Assembly: GCA_002770795.1 (NCBI GenBank)
Contig: PCTP01000016.1
Location: 1-13,507 of the forward strand
Direction of reading: 5' to 3'
DNA: 13,507 nucleotides
Origin: Gammaproteobacteria bacterium CG22_combo_CG10-13_8_21_14_all_40_8
GTDB taxonomy: Bacteria > Pseudomonadota > Gammaproteobacteria > Enterobacterales > GCA-002770795
Below the pieces are notes generated by a model. The model worked only from the letters and a program-made list of their open reading frames with translations, was not told the DNA's origin and ran no database searches. How positions within the stretch are numbered: the stretch's first letter is position 1; each line of letters begins with the position of its first letter. This document shows, piece after piece, positions 7,081 through 13,507 of the stretch. Both the position numbers and the translations under genes were made by a program.

Positions 7081-7430
7081 AATGTAAAACTCTTCTACAC
7101 AAAAATCAAATCCTTATTGGACACCAAACAAAAAGTCATTGTCTTTTTGGCCTTTTTACTCAGCTTAATTTCTATCTTTGGTTCTTTGATGTATTTGGTA
7201 GAAGGGCCAGAAAATGGCTTTACCAGTATAGCCATTTTCTGTATTGGGCAGTTATTACCGTCACTACTGTAGGCTATGGAGATTTGGCTCCTCATACGGC
7301 GTTGGGATAAATAATTTCTGCACTTATGGTGATTTTAGGCTATAGTATTATAACTGTTCCCACGGGTATTTTACCAGCTGATTTTCCTGAACAAATTCGT
7401 AAGGAGAGGAAGCAAGTTAGCCCCTCATGA
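7081..7430 (+). pseudogene. Remnant of a voltage-gated-type potassium channel (pore region)
   Basis: This stretch translates as the C-terminal part of a six-helix K+ channel but is broken. In the frame of 7141, VFLAFLLSLISIFGSLMYLV then EGPENGFTSI reads as the S5 helix and turret. The frame is lost between about 7231 and 7241. It resumes one frame over with YWAVITVTTVGYGDLAPHT, a perfect pore helix and TVGYGD selectivity filter. A TAA at 7308-7310 interrupts it where relatives have a charged residue after LG. Past the stop, IISALMVILGYSIITVPTGI is the S6 helix, ending at TGA 7428-7430. The S1-S4 half and a start codon are absent; readable homology begins about 20 bases after the EAL-HDOD stop. 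With a 5' truncation, a frameshift and a stop it should not make a channel. Confidence 0.85.
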
Positions 7431-7453
7431 AAGGATTGAGTCCAGTCATGAAA
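7425..7453 (+). repeat. Short direct repeat upstream of ctlX
   Basis: TCATGAAA occurs at 7425-7432 and again at 7446-7453, 21 bases apart, i.e. two helical turns, ending 25 bases before the ctlX start. Each copy contains the palindrome TCATGA. This could be a regulator site or chance. Confidence 0.3.
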
Positions 7454-7478
7454 CCTTAAAACCAGTAAAGTCTGATGA

Positions 7479-8402
7479 ATGAAAATGGATACATTAACTC
7501 AACTAACCCATAAAATCTTAATGATTAGACCTGCCAATTTTACACAAAATGTGCAAACAATGGCTGACAATCATTTTCAAAATAAACAGTTTTCCTGTGT
7601 CGATATTCATAAGAAAGCCTTGGCTGAGTTTGATGATCTCAATCAAAAACTGCTCGCTGCCGGTATTCAAGTTTGCACCGTACCAGATCAATTAGATCCA
7701 GAGACTCCTGACGCTATTTTTCCCAATAATCGAATTTCTTTCCACGGGGATGGAGTCACTTGTATTTATCCCATGAAAACACCGAATAGACGCCTTGAGC
7801 ACCAACTCGATGTATTAAAGCCCTTAGAAAAATTGGATATGTTTCATTGCAAAAAACAATTGGATTATAGATTCTACGAAAAAGAAGAGATGTTTTTGGA
7901 AGGCACCGGCTCTTTGGTGCTAGACAGGGTCAATCGAATTGCTTATGCCGCCAAGTCTGCACGAACCAGCTCAAGCCTCGTCACCAAATGGTGTCTAGAG
8001 ATGGGGTATCGTCCCATCAGTTTTGCCGCAAAATATCAGAATGTCGAAATCTATCATACCAATGTCTTGATGTCATTGGGTGAAAAAGTCGCTGTTATCT
8101 GCTCTGCGGCCATACCTAATCTCATGGAGAGACAGCAAGTGTTGAGTGCGCTGAACCATAGCCATCATGAGGTAATTGACATTAGCTTGGAACAACTTAG
8201 CAACTTTTGTGGCAATATTTTACAAATCAAAAATCAACAAGATGAAACATTTTTTGCCATGTCGCAATGCGCCTTCGAGCACTTTTCCTCAGAGCAAATT
8301 AATCTGCTTAAGCAAGATGGAGCATTAATTTATTCCGATATTTCAACTATCGAGAAGGCTGCTGGCGGGAGTGTGCGTTGTATGTTGGCTGAAGTTTTTT
8401 AA
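7479..8402 (+). CDS. ctlX: Citrulline hydrolase family protein (CtlX; guanidino-group modifying superfamily)
   Basis: Resembles the CtlX/citrulline ureidase group of the arginine deiminase/amidinotransferase superfamily, whose Francisella member hydrolyses citrulline to ornithine, CO2 and ammonia. It has 307 residues, the usual size. Seen: KILMIRPANF near the N-terminus, PDAIFPNNRISFHGDG (77-92), FLEGTGSLVLDR with Glu141, YHTNVLMSLG with His193, SNFCGNILQI, and the C-terminal nucleophile Cys301 in GGSVRCMLAEVF. Together these give the Glu/His/Cys set expected of the fold. Starts at 7479 and 7485 (two codons later) are both possible, and neither has a strong Shine-Dalgarno. No arginine or ornithine genes adjoin, so the substrate rests on family resemblance. 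Its TAA overlaps the stop of the convergent kinase gene by four bases. Alternative: another guanidine hydrolase such as dimethylargininase-like. Confidence 0.85.
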   Translation: MKMDTLTQLTHKILMIRPANFTQNVQTMADNHFQNKQFSCVDIHKKALAEFDDLNQKLLAAGIQVCTVPDQLDPETPDAIFPNNRISFHGDGVTCIYPMKTPNRRLEHQLDVLKPLEKLDMFHCKKQLDYRFYEKEEMFLEGTGSLVLDRVNRIAYAAKSARTSSSLVTKWCLEMGYRPISFAAKYQNVEIYHTNVLMSLGEKVAVICSAAIPNLMERQQVLSALNHSHHEVIDISLEQLSNFCGNILQIKNQQDETFFAMSQCAFEHFSSEQINLLKQDGALIYSDISTIEKAAGGSVRCMLAEVF

Positions 8403-10930
8403 CTTTGAATATAAGTTTGTAAACAATTTTTCAATGCCTGATTATTCACTGGTTTCGTCAAATAATCATTCATGCCCACCGCTAAACATTTTTCTTTATC
8501 ACCAGACATTGCATTGGCAGTCATAGCAATAATCGGTGTTTGCACATTCTGACCTGCACCTGAGCGAATGGATAATGTGGCTTCATAACCATCCATCTCG
8601 GGCATCTGACAATCCATTAGAATCACATCAAATAATTCATCTTGGCAAAGTTCAACAGCCAATTTACCATTGGCTGCTATGGTTACCAGTAAGCCCATTC
8701 TTTTAAGTAAAGCTTCGGCCACTTTTTGGTTGACAATATTATCTTCGACTAAAAGTACCTTATGATTTCCTTGCTTCATGCTTTGGTCAGTTGTCTGTGA
8801 GGCATTGGCTGGTATAGGTTTGACGATTGTCTCATTTAAAACGATAGGTAACGCCATATTAATAGTGAAAGTAGTACCTTTATGTAGTTCGCTACTCACA
8901 GAAATTCTGCCCCCCATTATTTCAACTAATTGTTTGGTCACAGCAAGACCCAGCCCAGTACCTCCAAACTTCCTTGTTGTACCAGAACTTCCTTGATTAA
9001 ACGCATCGAATATACCCTCTAATTTGTCAGCATCGATACCTATACCTGTATCGATGATGCTAATTTCTAAATCTGCTTTAAGTTCGGCAAGTTTTAGACA
9101 TTGAACAGCGACGCGAATGGATCCCGATTGGGTGAACTTAATTGCGTTACCCAAAAGATTTATAATAATTTGACGAAACCGAGCAGAATCCCCAAGTAGC
9201 ATCTGCGGCACAGTGTTTCCAAATTCACTTTTCAACTCAATTCCCTTAGATTGAGCATTAGCTTCCATCAACCCAATCACCTCTTTCACACAATTTTGTA
9301 GCGAAAATGGATGAACTTCCAATTCAAGTTTTCCCGCCTCTATTTTAGATAAGTCTAAAATTTGGTTGATAATCTCCAATAATGAGCGACTGGAAGAGAC
9401 AATAGTGGACACATAGCCTTGCTGTTGCACGGTCAGTTCGGTGTCACTCAATAATTCTGCCATACCAATCACACCGTTCATCGGAGTTCTTATTTCATGA
9501 CTCATCACGGCCAAAAATTGGCTCTTCGCCTTAGTTCCAGCCTCAGCAGCCTCTTTAGCATTAATCAGTTCAGCTTCATGGCGTTTCCTATCGGTAATGG
9601 TGACAGACGCCCCTCTAAATCCGACCACCACACCATTTTTATCCAGGAGTGGCAAGGCTTTCAGTTGCTCCCATACCCAACTCCCATCAGCCTTCATGCT
9701 TTTATGTTCCAAATTGAAAGGGTTACGGTTTTTGATAGCAAGGTTGAGTTGTTTTTTAAAGTTATCCGCATCCTCTTTCGGCATATAATCCATGGGCGTG
9801 CGGCCAATTAGGTCATCACTTCTCATCCACATTTCTTTTTCAACTTTCGAACTCACATATTGATAAACTGCGTTGGCATCAATTTCCCAAAGATACTCTC
9901 CCGTCGCTTCGCTCAGTGCTCTAAAACGTTTCTCACTTTCCTGTAATTGAAGCTGTGACTGCTTGAAAGCAGTGATGTCGTGTCCTTCTAAGATAAGAAA
10001 TTGCACTTTATTATCCACATAAATTGGATTAATGGTAATTTCATGAACAACGTTGGGATTCTCCCTTGGGATCCCAACTTCCATTTTTACAGACTTGCCT
10101 TTAGCGGCTCTTTCTAGTTGCAGATGAATTTGGCGCTGACTGAGATCATCCGCTTTCCAGAAAGGTGGATCCCAAATACAATATTGTAAAACATTCGTCT
10201 CAATCGATAGACCGACACCAATTAATGCGGCTCGATTTGCTCTTAAAATTTTGCCGCTTGTTTCTAGCAATAACAGGTAATGTGATGAGTTATCGAATAA
10301 AGCTTTCAATTCTTGTTCTTTGGTCTTTAGCTCGGATTGTTGTAAATGATATTTATCACGCCAATCTATATTCTCGATTAAATTATTATAGATCCGACGC
10401 CCTCCTAACAAATAAACCGTGGTGAATAAAATAATCATGGCTATCACTGCATCAGTTAAGACTCCACCTTGATCAACCACATGTAAAAAAAGAGGTAAAA
10501 TAATCGCTGCAATAAAACCCGTAAATGATCGCCAACTGGCATAAAGGCTTCCCAAAGCTGAACCAGAGACGGCAATTAAAATCATATCCAACAAAAATTG
10601 TCGTGCTATATCCTCATCTGGATAAATCAGCCAGACACTACTACCCCAGACCATTCCATTCAAAATGGTTATTACAACAAAGATATTAAGCAGTTGTTTT
10701 GGATCTAAGTGAAGTTTATGGGATTTTAAACTGAACAACAAACGCAAAAGAACCGAAAAAGTGAGCAGGCTGTACCACAAAACCATAGAATCAAATGCAA
10801 CTCTATTATTCACTACCCACAACAACACCACACCACTAATCATATTAAGAATGACTGATGCCGGTAGACTAGCTGTGAGTAACTCGAGTCTTATCTGGTT
10901 TCGTGCTAATTGCCTATGGTTTTCCTTCAT
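8399..10930 (-). CDS. Hybrid sensor histidine kinase / response regulator with six membrane helices and two PAS domains
   Basis: An 843-residue inner-membrane signalling kinase. Six hydrophobic segments lie between about residues 22 and 176 with short loops, so sensing may occur in or at the membrane. A linker helix (190-212) leads to PAS 1 (about 207-325) and PAS 2 (about 333-450). HisKA follows with the phosphoacceptor His478 in MSHEIRTPMNG. The HATPase domain has N-box Asn595 (NLLGNAIKFT), DTGIG at 627-631 and GGTGLGLA at 656-663. A receiver domain (about 724-840) has acidic Glu729/Asp730, phospho-acceptor Asp773 in LMDCQMPEMDG, Thr804 and Lys826 in LTKP. There is no Hpt domain, so a separate phosphotransfer protein is expected; none is encoded nearby. 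The ATG at 10930 lacks a good Shine-Dalgarno, and an FNR-type box lies 3-17 bases upstream. No partner regulator adjoins, so the signal and output are unknown. Confidence 0.93.
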   Translation of the reverse strand: MKENHRQLARNQIRLELLTASLPASVILNMISGVVLLWVVNNRVAFDSMVLWYSLLTFSVLLRLLFSLKSHKLHLDPKQLLNIFVVITILNGMVWGSSVWLIYPDEDIARQFLLDMILIAVSGSALGSLYASWRSFTGFIAAIILPLFLHVVDQGGVLTDAVIAMIILFTTVYLLGGRRIYNNLIENIDWRDKYHLQQSELKTKEQELKALFDNSSHYLLLLETSGKILRANRAALIGVGLSIETNVLQYCIWDPPFWKADDLSQRQIHLQLERAAKGKSVKMEVGIPRENPNVVHEITINPIYVDNKVQFLILEGHDITAFKQSQLQLQESEKRFRALSEATGEYLWEIDANAVYQYVSSKVEKEMWMRSDDLIGRTPMDYMPKEDADNFKKQLNLAIKNRNPFNLEHKSMKADGSWVWEQLKALPLLDKNGVVVGFRGASVTITDRKRHEAELINAKEAAEAGTKAKSQFLAVMSHEIRTPMNGVIGMAELLSDTELTVQQQGYVSTIVSSSRSLLEIINQILDLSKIEAGKLELEVHPFSLQNCVKEVIGLMEANAQSKGIELKSEFGNTVPQMLLGDSARFRQIIINLLGNAIKFTQSGSIRVAVQCLKLAELKADLEISIIDTGIGIDADKLEGIFDAFNQGSSGTTRKFGGTGLGLAVTKQLVEIMGGRISVSSELHKGTTFTINMALPIVLNETIVKPIPANASQTTDQSMKQGNHKVLLVEDNIVNQKVAEALLKRMGLLVTIAANGKLAVELCQDELFDVILMDCQMPEMDGYEATLSIRSGAGQNVQTPIIAMTANAMSGDKEKCLAVGMNDYLTKPVNNQALKNCLQTYIQS

Positions 10931-10933
10931 TTT

Positions 10934-10947
10934 TGATATATATCAAT
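10934..10947. promoter_or_regulatory. FNR/Anr-type box before the hybrid kinase
   Basis: TTGAT-ATAT-ATCAA is an exact match to the FNR/Anr consensus TTGAT-N4-ATCAA. It ends three bases before the kinase ATG. That is too close for class II activation of this start (centre near -41.5), so repression, or occlusion of the start region, is the more natural reading. A weak promoter TTGTTT-N17-TATATC on the minus strand overlaps it. The AT-rich setting allows a chance match. Confidence 0.4.
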
Positions 10948-10983
10948 ATCCTATAAAAAACAAACCGACATCTATAGCTGTGT

Positions 10984-11061
10984 GATCTCAAAATGAGAAG
11001 ATATCCATAATAACAGACTGTGTGAAATGCCGACTTTTAAACGATAAGTCTAGTTGAGATC
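10984..11061. repeat. Spaced inverted repeat between the DUF885 and kinase genes
   Basis: GATCTCAA (10984-10991) and TTGAGATC (11054-11061) are perfect complements 62 bases apart. Within the span are TCTCA-AAA-TGAGA (10986-10998) and GACTT/AAGTC (11032-11050), plus a direct repeat CTGTGTGA just before and within it (10978-10985, 11018-11025). No T-tract marks a terminator for the DUF885 transcript. Function not recognisable. Confidence 0.3.
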
Positions 11062-11086
11062 CAGGCAAATAGTACCAATTTTATAC

Positions 11087-12892
11087 TCATTCAAATGACT
11101 TTACCCAATGATGTATTTTATTTTCCAATACTGCCATGGGAAGAGCTCCAGAGCCAAGAACTTGATCATGAAACTGCTTAAGTTCAAATTTGTCTCCCAA
11201 CTCTTTCTGAGCCCAATGCCTCAGCCCAGTAATCTTTAATTGACCTATTTTGTAGGATAATGCCTGCCCTGGAATAGCCATATAACGCTCAACCTCAGAA
11301 ACTACATCAGATAGCGCCATGCTAGAATTTTTTAACATATATTCCTGCGCTTGTTCCTTACTCCATTTTTTAGCATGCAAACCTGTATCCACAACCAAAC
11401 GCATAGCACGCAAAAGCTCATCGCTCAATCGCCCATAATACTGTAATGGATCATCAAATAACCCCATTTCTTTACCAATGGATTCAGAATAAAGCGCCCA
11501 ACCTTCGACATAGGCATTATAAATGGAGAAACGTTGGTACTTAGGTAAATGAGTCAACTCCTGAGCAATAGAGATTTGAAAATGATGCCCCGGTACAGCT
11601 TCATGTAAATATAAAGTCACCACACCAAACTTGGGTTGAGCCAACAAGTTAAAAGTATTAATATAAAAAACACCTGGGCGAGAACCATCTGGTGTTCCTT
11701 GTTCATATGAAGCGCCCGCTGCAGATTCCGCTCTAAAAGCCTCCACAGGACGAATTTCAAAATTACTTTTAGGTTGTAAATTAAAGAAGTTAGGGATAAC
11801 TGCAGCAACAAATTTTCTTTGTTGTTGGTATCTTTCCATCACAGCATCTGCGGTTTCAAAATAATATTTTTTCTCTGTTTGCAGTGATTCAAAAAACTCC
11901 TGCAAGCTCCCTTTAAAGCCCAATTTTTCTTTAACATCCAACATTTCACGGTGAATTCTTGCCACTTCATCCAAGCCAATTTGATGAATTTGATCGGCAC
12001 TCATTCCTTTAGTGGTCGTTTCATGGTCTATAAACCATTGATACCAAGCGTCTCCATTTTTCAAAGAAGAATAGCCAGAAGTATCCCTTGCTTTGGGTAA
12101 ATACACATTTTTAACAAATGCATAAAGTCCCTGATAGGCTGGTAATAATTTCTCTAAAATCGCTATTTTGTAGGCTTGAGTAATTCTTCGTTTTTCTTCT
12201 CCTTGGATAGAAACCGGCATATTTTTAATAGGCACCCAAAAAATACTATCGGTCACATGGTTCACTAACATCGCTTTAAGTTGCGGAATGATCTTTTTGA
12301 CCAAAGCAGCAGGCAGTACAATTTGTTGTTTGATGCCCTGATTCATTTTTAATTTGGCACTGTCCATCCAGTCCACAAAACCATCCATTTTTTTTAAAAA
12401 ATTATCGTAATCTTGTGGTGTTTTAAAAGGTTGAGCCCCTTCTCCACTGCCAAGCTGAGCAAAGCTATTTGGAATACTATAAAACTGATTTAAAGGCAGA
12501 AGATCAGCGGAAAATTTTTCTTGTTCAAGATCAAGCTGTCGATCCCATACAAATAAATTATAGCTATTTTGATCTTCAGCCAAGAGTGTATTTTGATCAA
12601 TTTCCTTCATCAGTTTCAAATAATGGGTATTCAATTCATGGCGTTTTTGCATATATTCATCCGTGAGATCATTCACATAACGATCATTAAATCGATAATC
12701 ACCTTGGAAAATAGCGGGGTTTGAATTCAGCTTTAGAGAGGCTTCAAAATAATCCTCCATAATTTTATACATAGACTCCTGCCCAGGATTTTGCAATGAA
12801 TCTTGAGATGGATTTTCCGCATAAGTACTCATTGAACAAACAAGCCCGAGCACTAATGCGCCAAAGTGTCTTAATTTTTTTAAATGCATCAT
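11087..12892 (-). CDS. Secreted DUF885 family protein, putative metallopeptidase
   Basis: About 601 residues from the ATG at 12892, which is preceded by AAGG at eight bases. An ATG twelve codons further upstream is open but has no Shine-Dalgarno and would bury the signal peptide. Residues 1-25 form a signal peptide: basic MMHLKKLRH, a hydrophobic core, then SMSTYA before ENP, suiting signal peptidase I. The cysteine at the end of GLVC lacks a small residue at -1, so a lipoprotein is unlikely. The mature part matches the DUF885 family: HEAVPGHH at about 430-437 and VEGWALYSES from about 462, the pair thought to supply zinc-binding residues in a gluzincin-like site. The substrate is unknown; peptidase activity is inferred from the motif. 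It lies 156 bases upstream of the kinase on the same strand and follows its neighbour's terminator, so it probably has its own promoter. Confidence 0.88.
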   Translation of the reverse strand: MMHLKKLRHFGALVLGLVCSMSTYAENPSQDSLQNPGQESMYKIMEDYFEASLKLNSNPAIFQGDYRFNDRYVNDLTDEYMQKRHELNTHYLKLMKEIDQNTLLAEDQNSYNLFVWDRQLDLEQEKFSADLLPLNQFYSIPNSFAQLGSGEGAQPFKTPQDYDNFLKKMDGFVDWMDSAKLKMNQGIKQQIVLPAALVKKIIPQLKAMLVNHVTDSIFWVPIKNMPVSIQGEEKRRITQAYKIAILEKLLPAYQGLYAFVKNVYLPKARDTSGYSSLKNGDAWYQWFIDHETTTKGMSADQIHQIGLDEVARIHREMLDVKEKLGFKGSLQEFFESLQTEKKYYFETADAVMERYQQQRKFVAAVIPNFFNLQPKSNFEIRPVEAFRAESAAGASYEQGTPDGSRPGVFYINTFNLLAQPKFGVVTLYLHEAVPGHHFQISIAQELTHLPKYQRFSIYNAYVEGWALYSESIGKEMGLFDDPLQYYGRLSDELLRAMRLVVDTGLHAKKWSKEQAQEYMLKNSSMALSDVVSEVERYMAIPGQALSYKIGQLKITGLRHWAQKELGDKFELKQFHDQVLGSGALPMAVLENKIHHWVKSFE

Positions 12893-12957
12893 CACTGTAA
12901 CCTTACTAATTTCACCTTTAATAATCACAGGTTAGAGTATTTGAATGAATAGTCAAC

Positions 12958-12986
12958 AAAAAATGCCACTCTATGAGCGGCATTTT
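12958..12986 (-). terminator. Intrinsic terminator after the P-domain protein gene
   Basis: AAAATGCC (12960-12967) and GGCATTTT (12979-12986) form a perfect 8-bp stem, extended inside by CTC/GAG around a TAT loop across one mismatch. On the minus strand the stem runs into six T (12958-12963). It lies about 95 bases after the stop of the right-edge gene and 66 bases upstream of the DUF885 start, so it separates the two transcripts. Confidence 0.8.
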
Positions 12987-13081
12987 AATGAGACTTTTAG
13001 TATTTTCTAAGCAATAAGGATGAGGTGCATTCGCATTCCACTCGCTTTGCAAGAGATCTGCGCATCTTCTGTCCTGATCAA

Positions 13082-13507
13082 TTAAAATGTAATTGACCAA
13101 GAATCAATGTAACCCACATCTCCACTTGCTAAATCTTGTACTCGAAGTTTCCAAGTTCCATTACTCGCTGTGCCTGATGCATTCACGGAATAGTTATCAT
13201 GGATGTCATTGGCAGAACCACCTGTTCTGTTTCTGAGTACCGTTGAAACTCCAGAGGGTGAAATCAAGCTCAGCTTTAAGTCACCAACATAGGTATGAAT
13301 AATATCAACATGCACACTGATAGTACCTGAATCACCAGTTCTACTCACAACCAAGTTACTAGTAGCCGTTGCGTTATCACTAATAGTCACATTGGTGCCA
13401 TTGGTGAATGTTCCACCGGTTGGAGGAGGCGTTGTACCGCCATCCGTATAAGCACCAATCAAACTCACCCCAGAGAATGCTGCGTAACCATGAACCATCA
13501 CATAATA
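13082..13507 (-). CDS. C-terminal part of a secreted protein (probably a peptidase) with PPC-like and P/Homo-B domains; 5' end outside the window
   Basis: The reading frame is open to the right edge, so the true start lies outside. The first visible residues, YYVMVHGYAAFSGVSLIGAY, are the closing strands of a bacterial pre-peptidase C-terminal (PPC) domain. A Gly/Thr/Pro linker (DGGTTPPPTGG) follows. The last ~105 residues are a P/Homo-B domain: VHVDIIHTYVGDLKLSLISP, a variable loop, GTWKLRVQDLASGDVGYIDS, and a final SWSITF. Such tails occur on exported S8 subtilases and vibriolysin-type metalloproteases in marine gammaproteobacteria, but the catalytic domain is not visible here and its class is unknown. 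There is no sorting signal after the P domain. An intrinsic terminator lies downstream. An internal GTG (13501) or ATG (13498) should not be taken as the start. Confidence 0.85.
   Translation of the reverse strand, partial: YYVMVHGYAAFSGVSLIGAYTDGGTTPPPTGGTFTNGTNVTISDNATATSNLVVSRTGDSGTISVHVDIIHTYVGDLKLSLISPSGVSTVLRNRTGGSANDIHDNYSVNASGTASNGTWKLRVQDLASGDVGYIDSWSITF

Noticed and set aside
7095..7295. Minus-strand 66-codon frame
   Set aside because: Antisense to the K+ channel relic, which explains the sequence far better.
12893..12928. Upstream ATG of the DUF885 gene
   Set aside because: It would place twelve residues before a well-formed signal peptide; the ATG at 12892 has AAGG at good spacing.
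12918..13100. Small 60-codon minus-strand frame between the two exported-protein genes
   Set aside because: It runs through the intrinsic terminator and overlaps the P-domain gene end; no ribosome site or family likeness.
13496..13501. GTG/ATG as the true start of the right-edge gene
   Set aside because: The frame is open upstream and the residues there belong to a PPC-like domain end, so the gene is cut by the window edge.

Overview
The window is a piece of an AT-rich (roughly 40% GC by eye) gammaproteobacterial chromosome. The evidence is the E. coli-like arrangement of fadBA divergent from pepQ-yigZ, the sizes and catalytic residues of FadA, FadB and PepQ, which follow the E. coli numbering within a few residues, and the mix of c-di-GMP/HDOD, hybrid kinase and secreted peptidase genes. 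I cannot place it to genus from sequence alone; no 16S, tRNA or other marker is present.

Layout. Positions 33-3367 (minus) hold the aerobic beta-oxidation operon fadB-fadA, coupled by a TAATG stop/start overlap. A 351-base intergenic region (3368-3718) separates it from a plus-strand run: pepQ (Xaa-Pro dipeptidase), yigZ (IMPACT/YigZ family) and a degenerate EAL-HDOD signalling protein. This intergenic region carries a FadR-like dyad, an adjoining perfect inverted repeat, and an extended -10 promoter for pepQ. Positions 7081-7430 hold the wreck of a voltage-gated-type K+ channel: the pore and last helix are still readable, but it has a frameshift, a stop and no N-terminal half. Then comes ctlX (citrulline hydrolase family, plus strand), whose stop codon overlaps that of a convergent 843-residue hybrid sensor histidine kinase (minus). 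An exact FNR/Anr-type box lies just before the kinase start. Further right on the minus strand are a secreted DUF885 protein with a HEAVPGHH metallopeptidase-like motif, and the C-terminal part of a secreted protein ending in PPC-like and P/Homo-B domains, followed by a clear intrinsic terminator. That last gene runs off the right edge.

How the genes relate. fadB and fadA form one functional unit (hydratase/dehydrogenase/isomerase plus thiolase). pepQ and yigZ are neighbours by conserved synteny rather than by shared pathway. The two right-hand minus genes suggest an organism that degrades extracellular or periplasmic protein, and ctlX adds amino-acid salvage. I see no mobile element, CRISPR array, defence island or RNA gene. 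I do not see a convincing undescribed multi-gene system. The most checkable unusual signals are the FadR-like dyad placed at pepQ, the FNR-type box at the kinase start, the G9 tract in fadB and the K+ channel relic.
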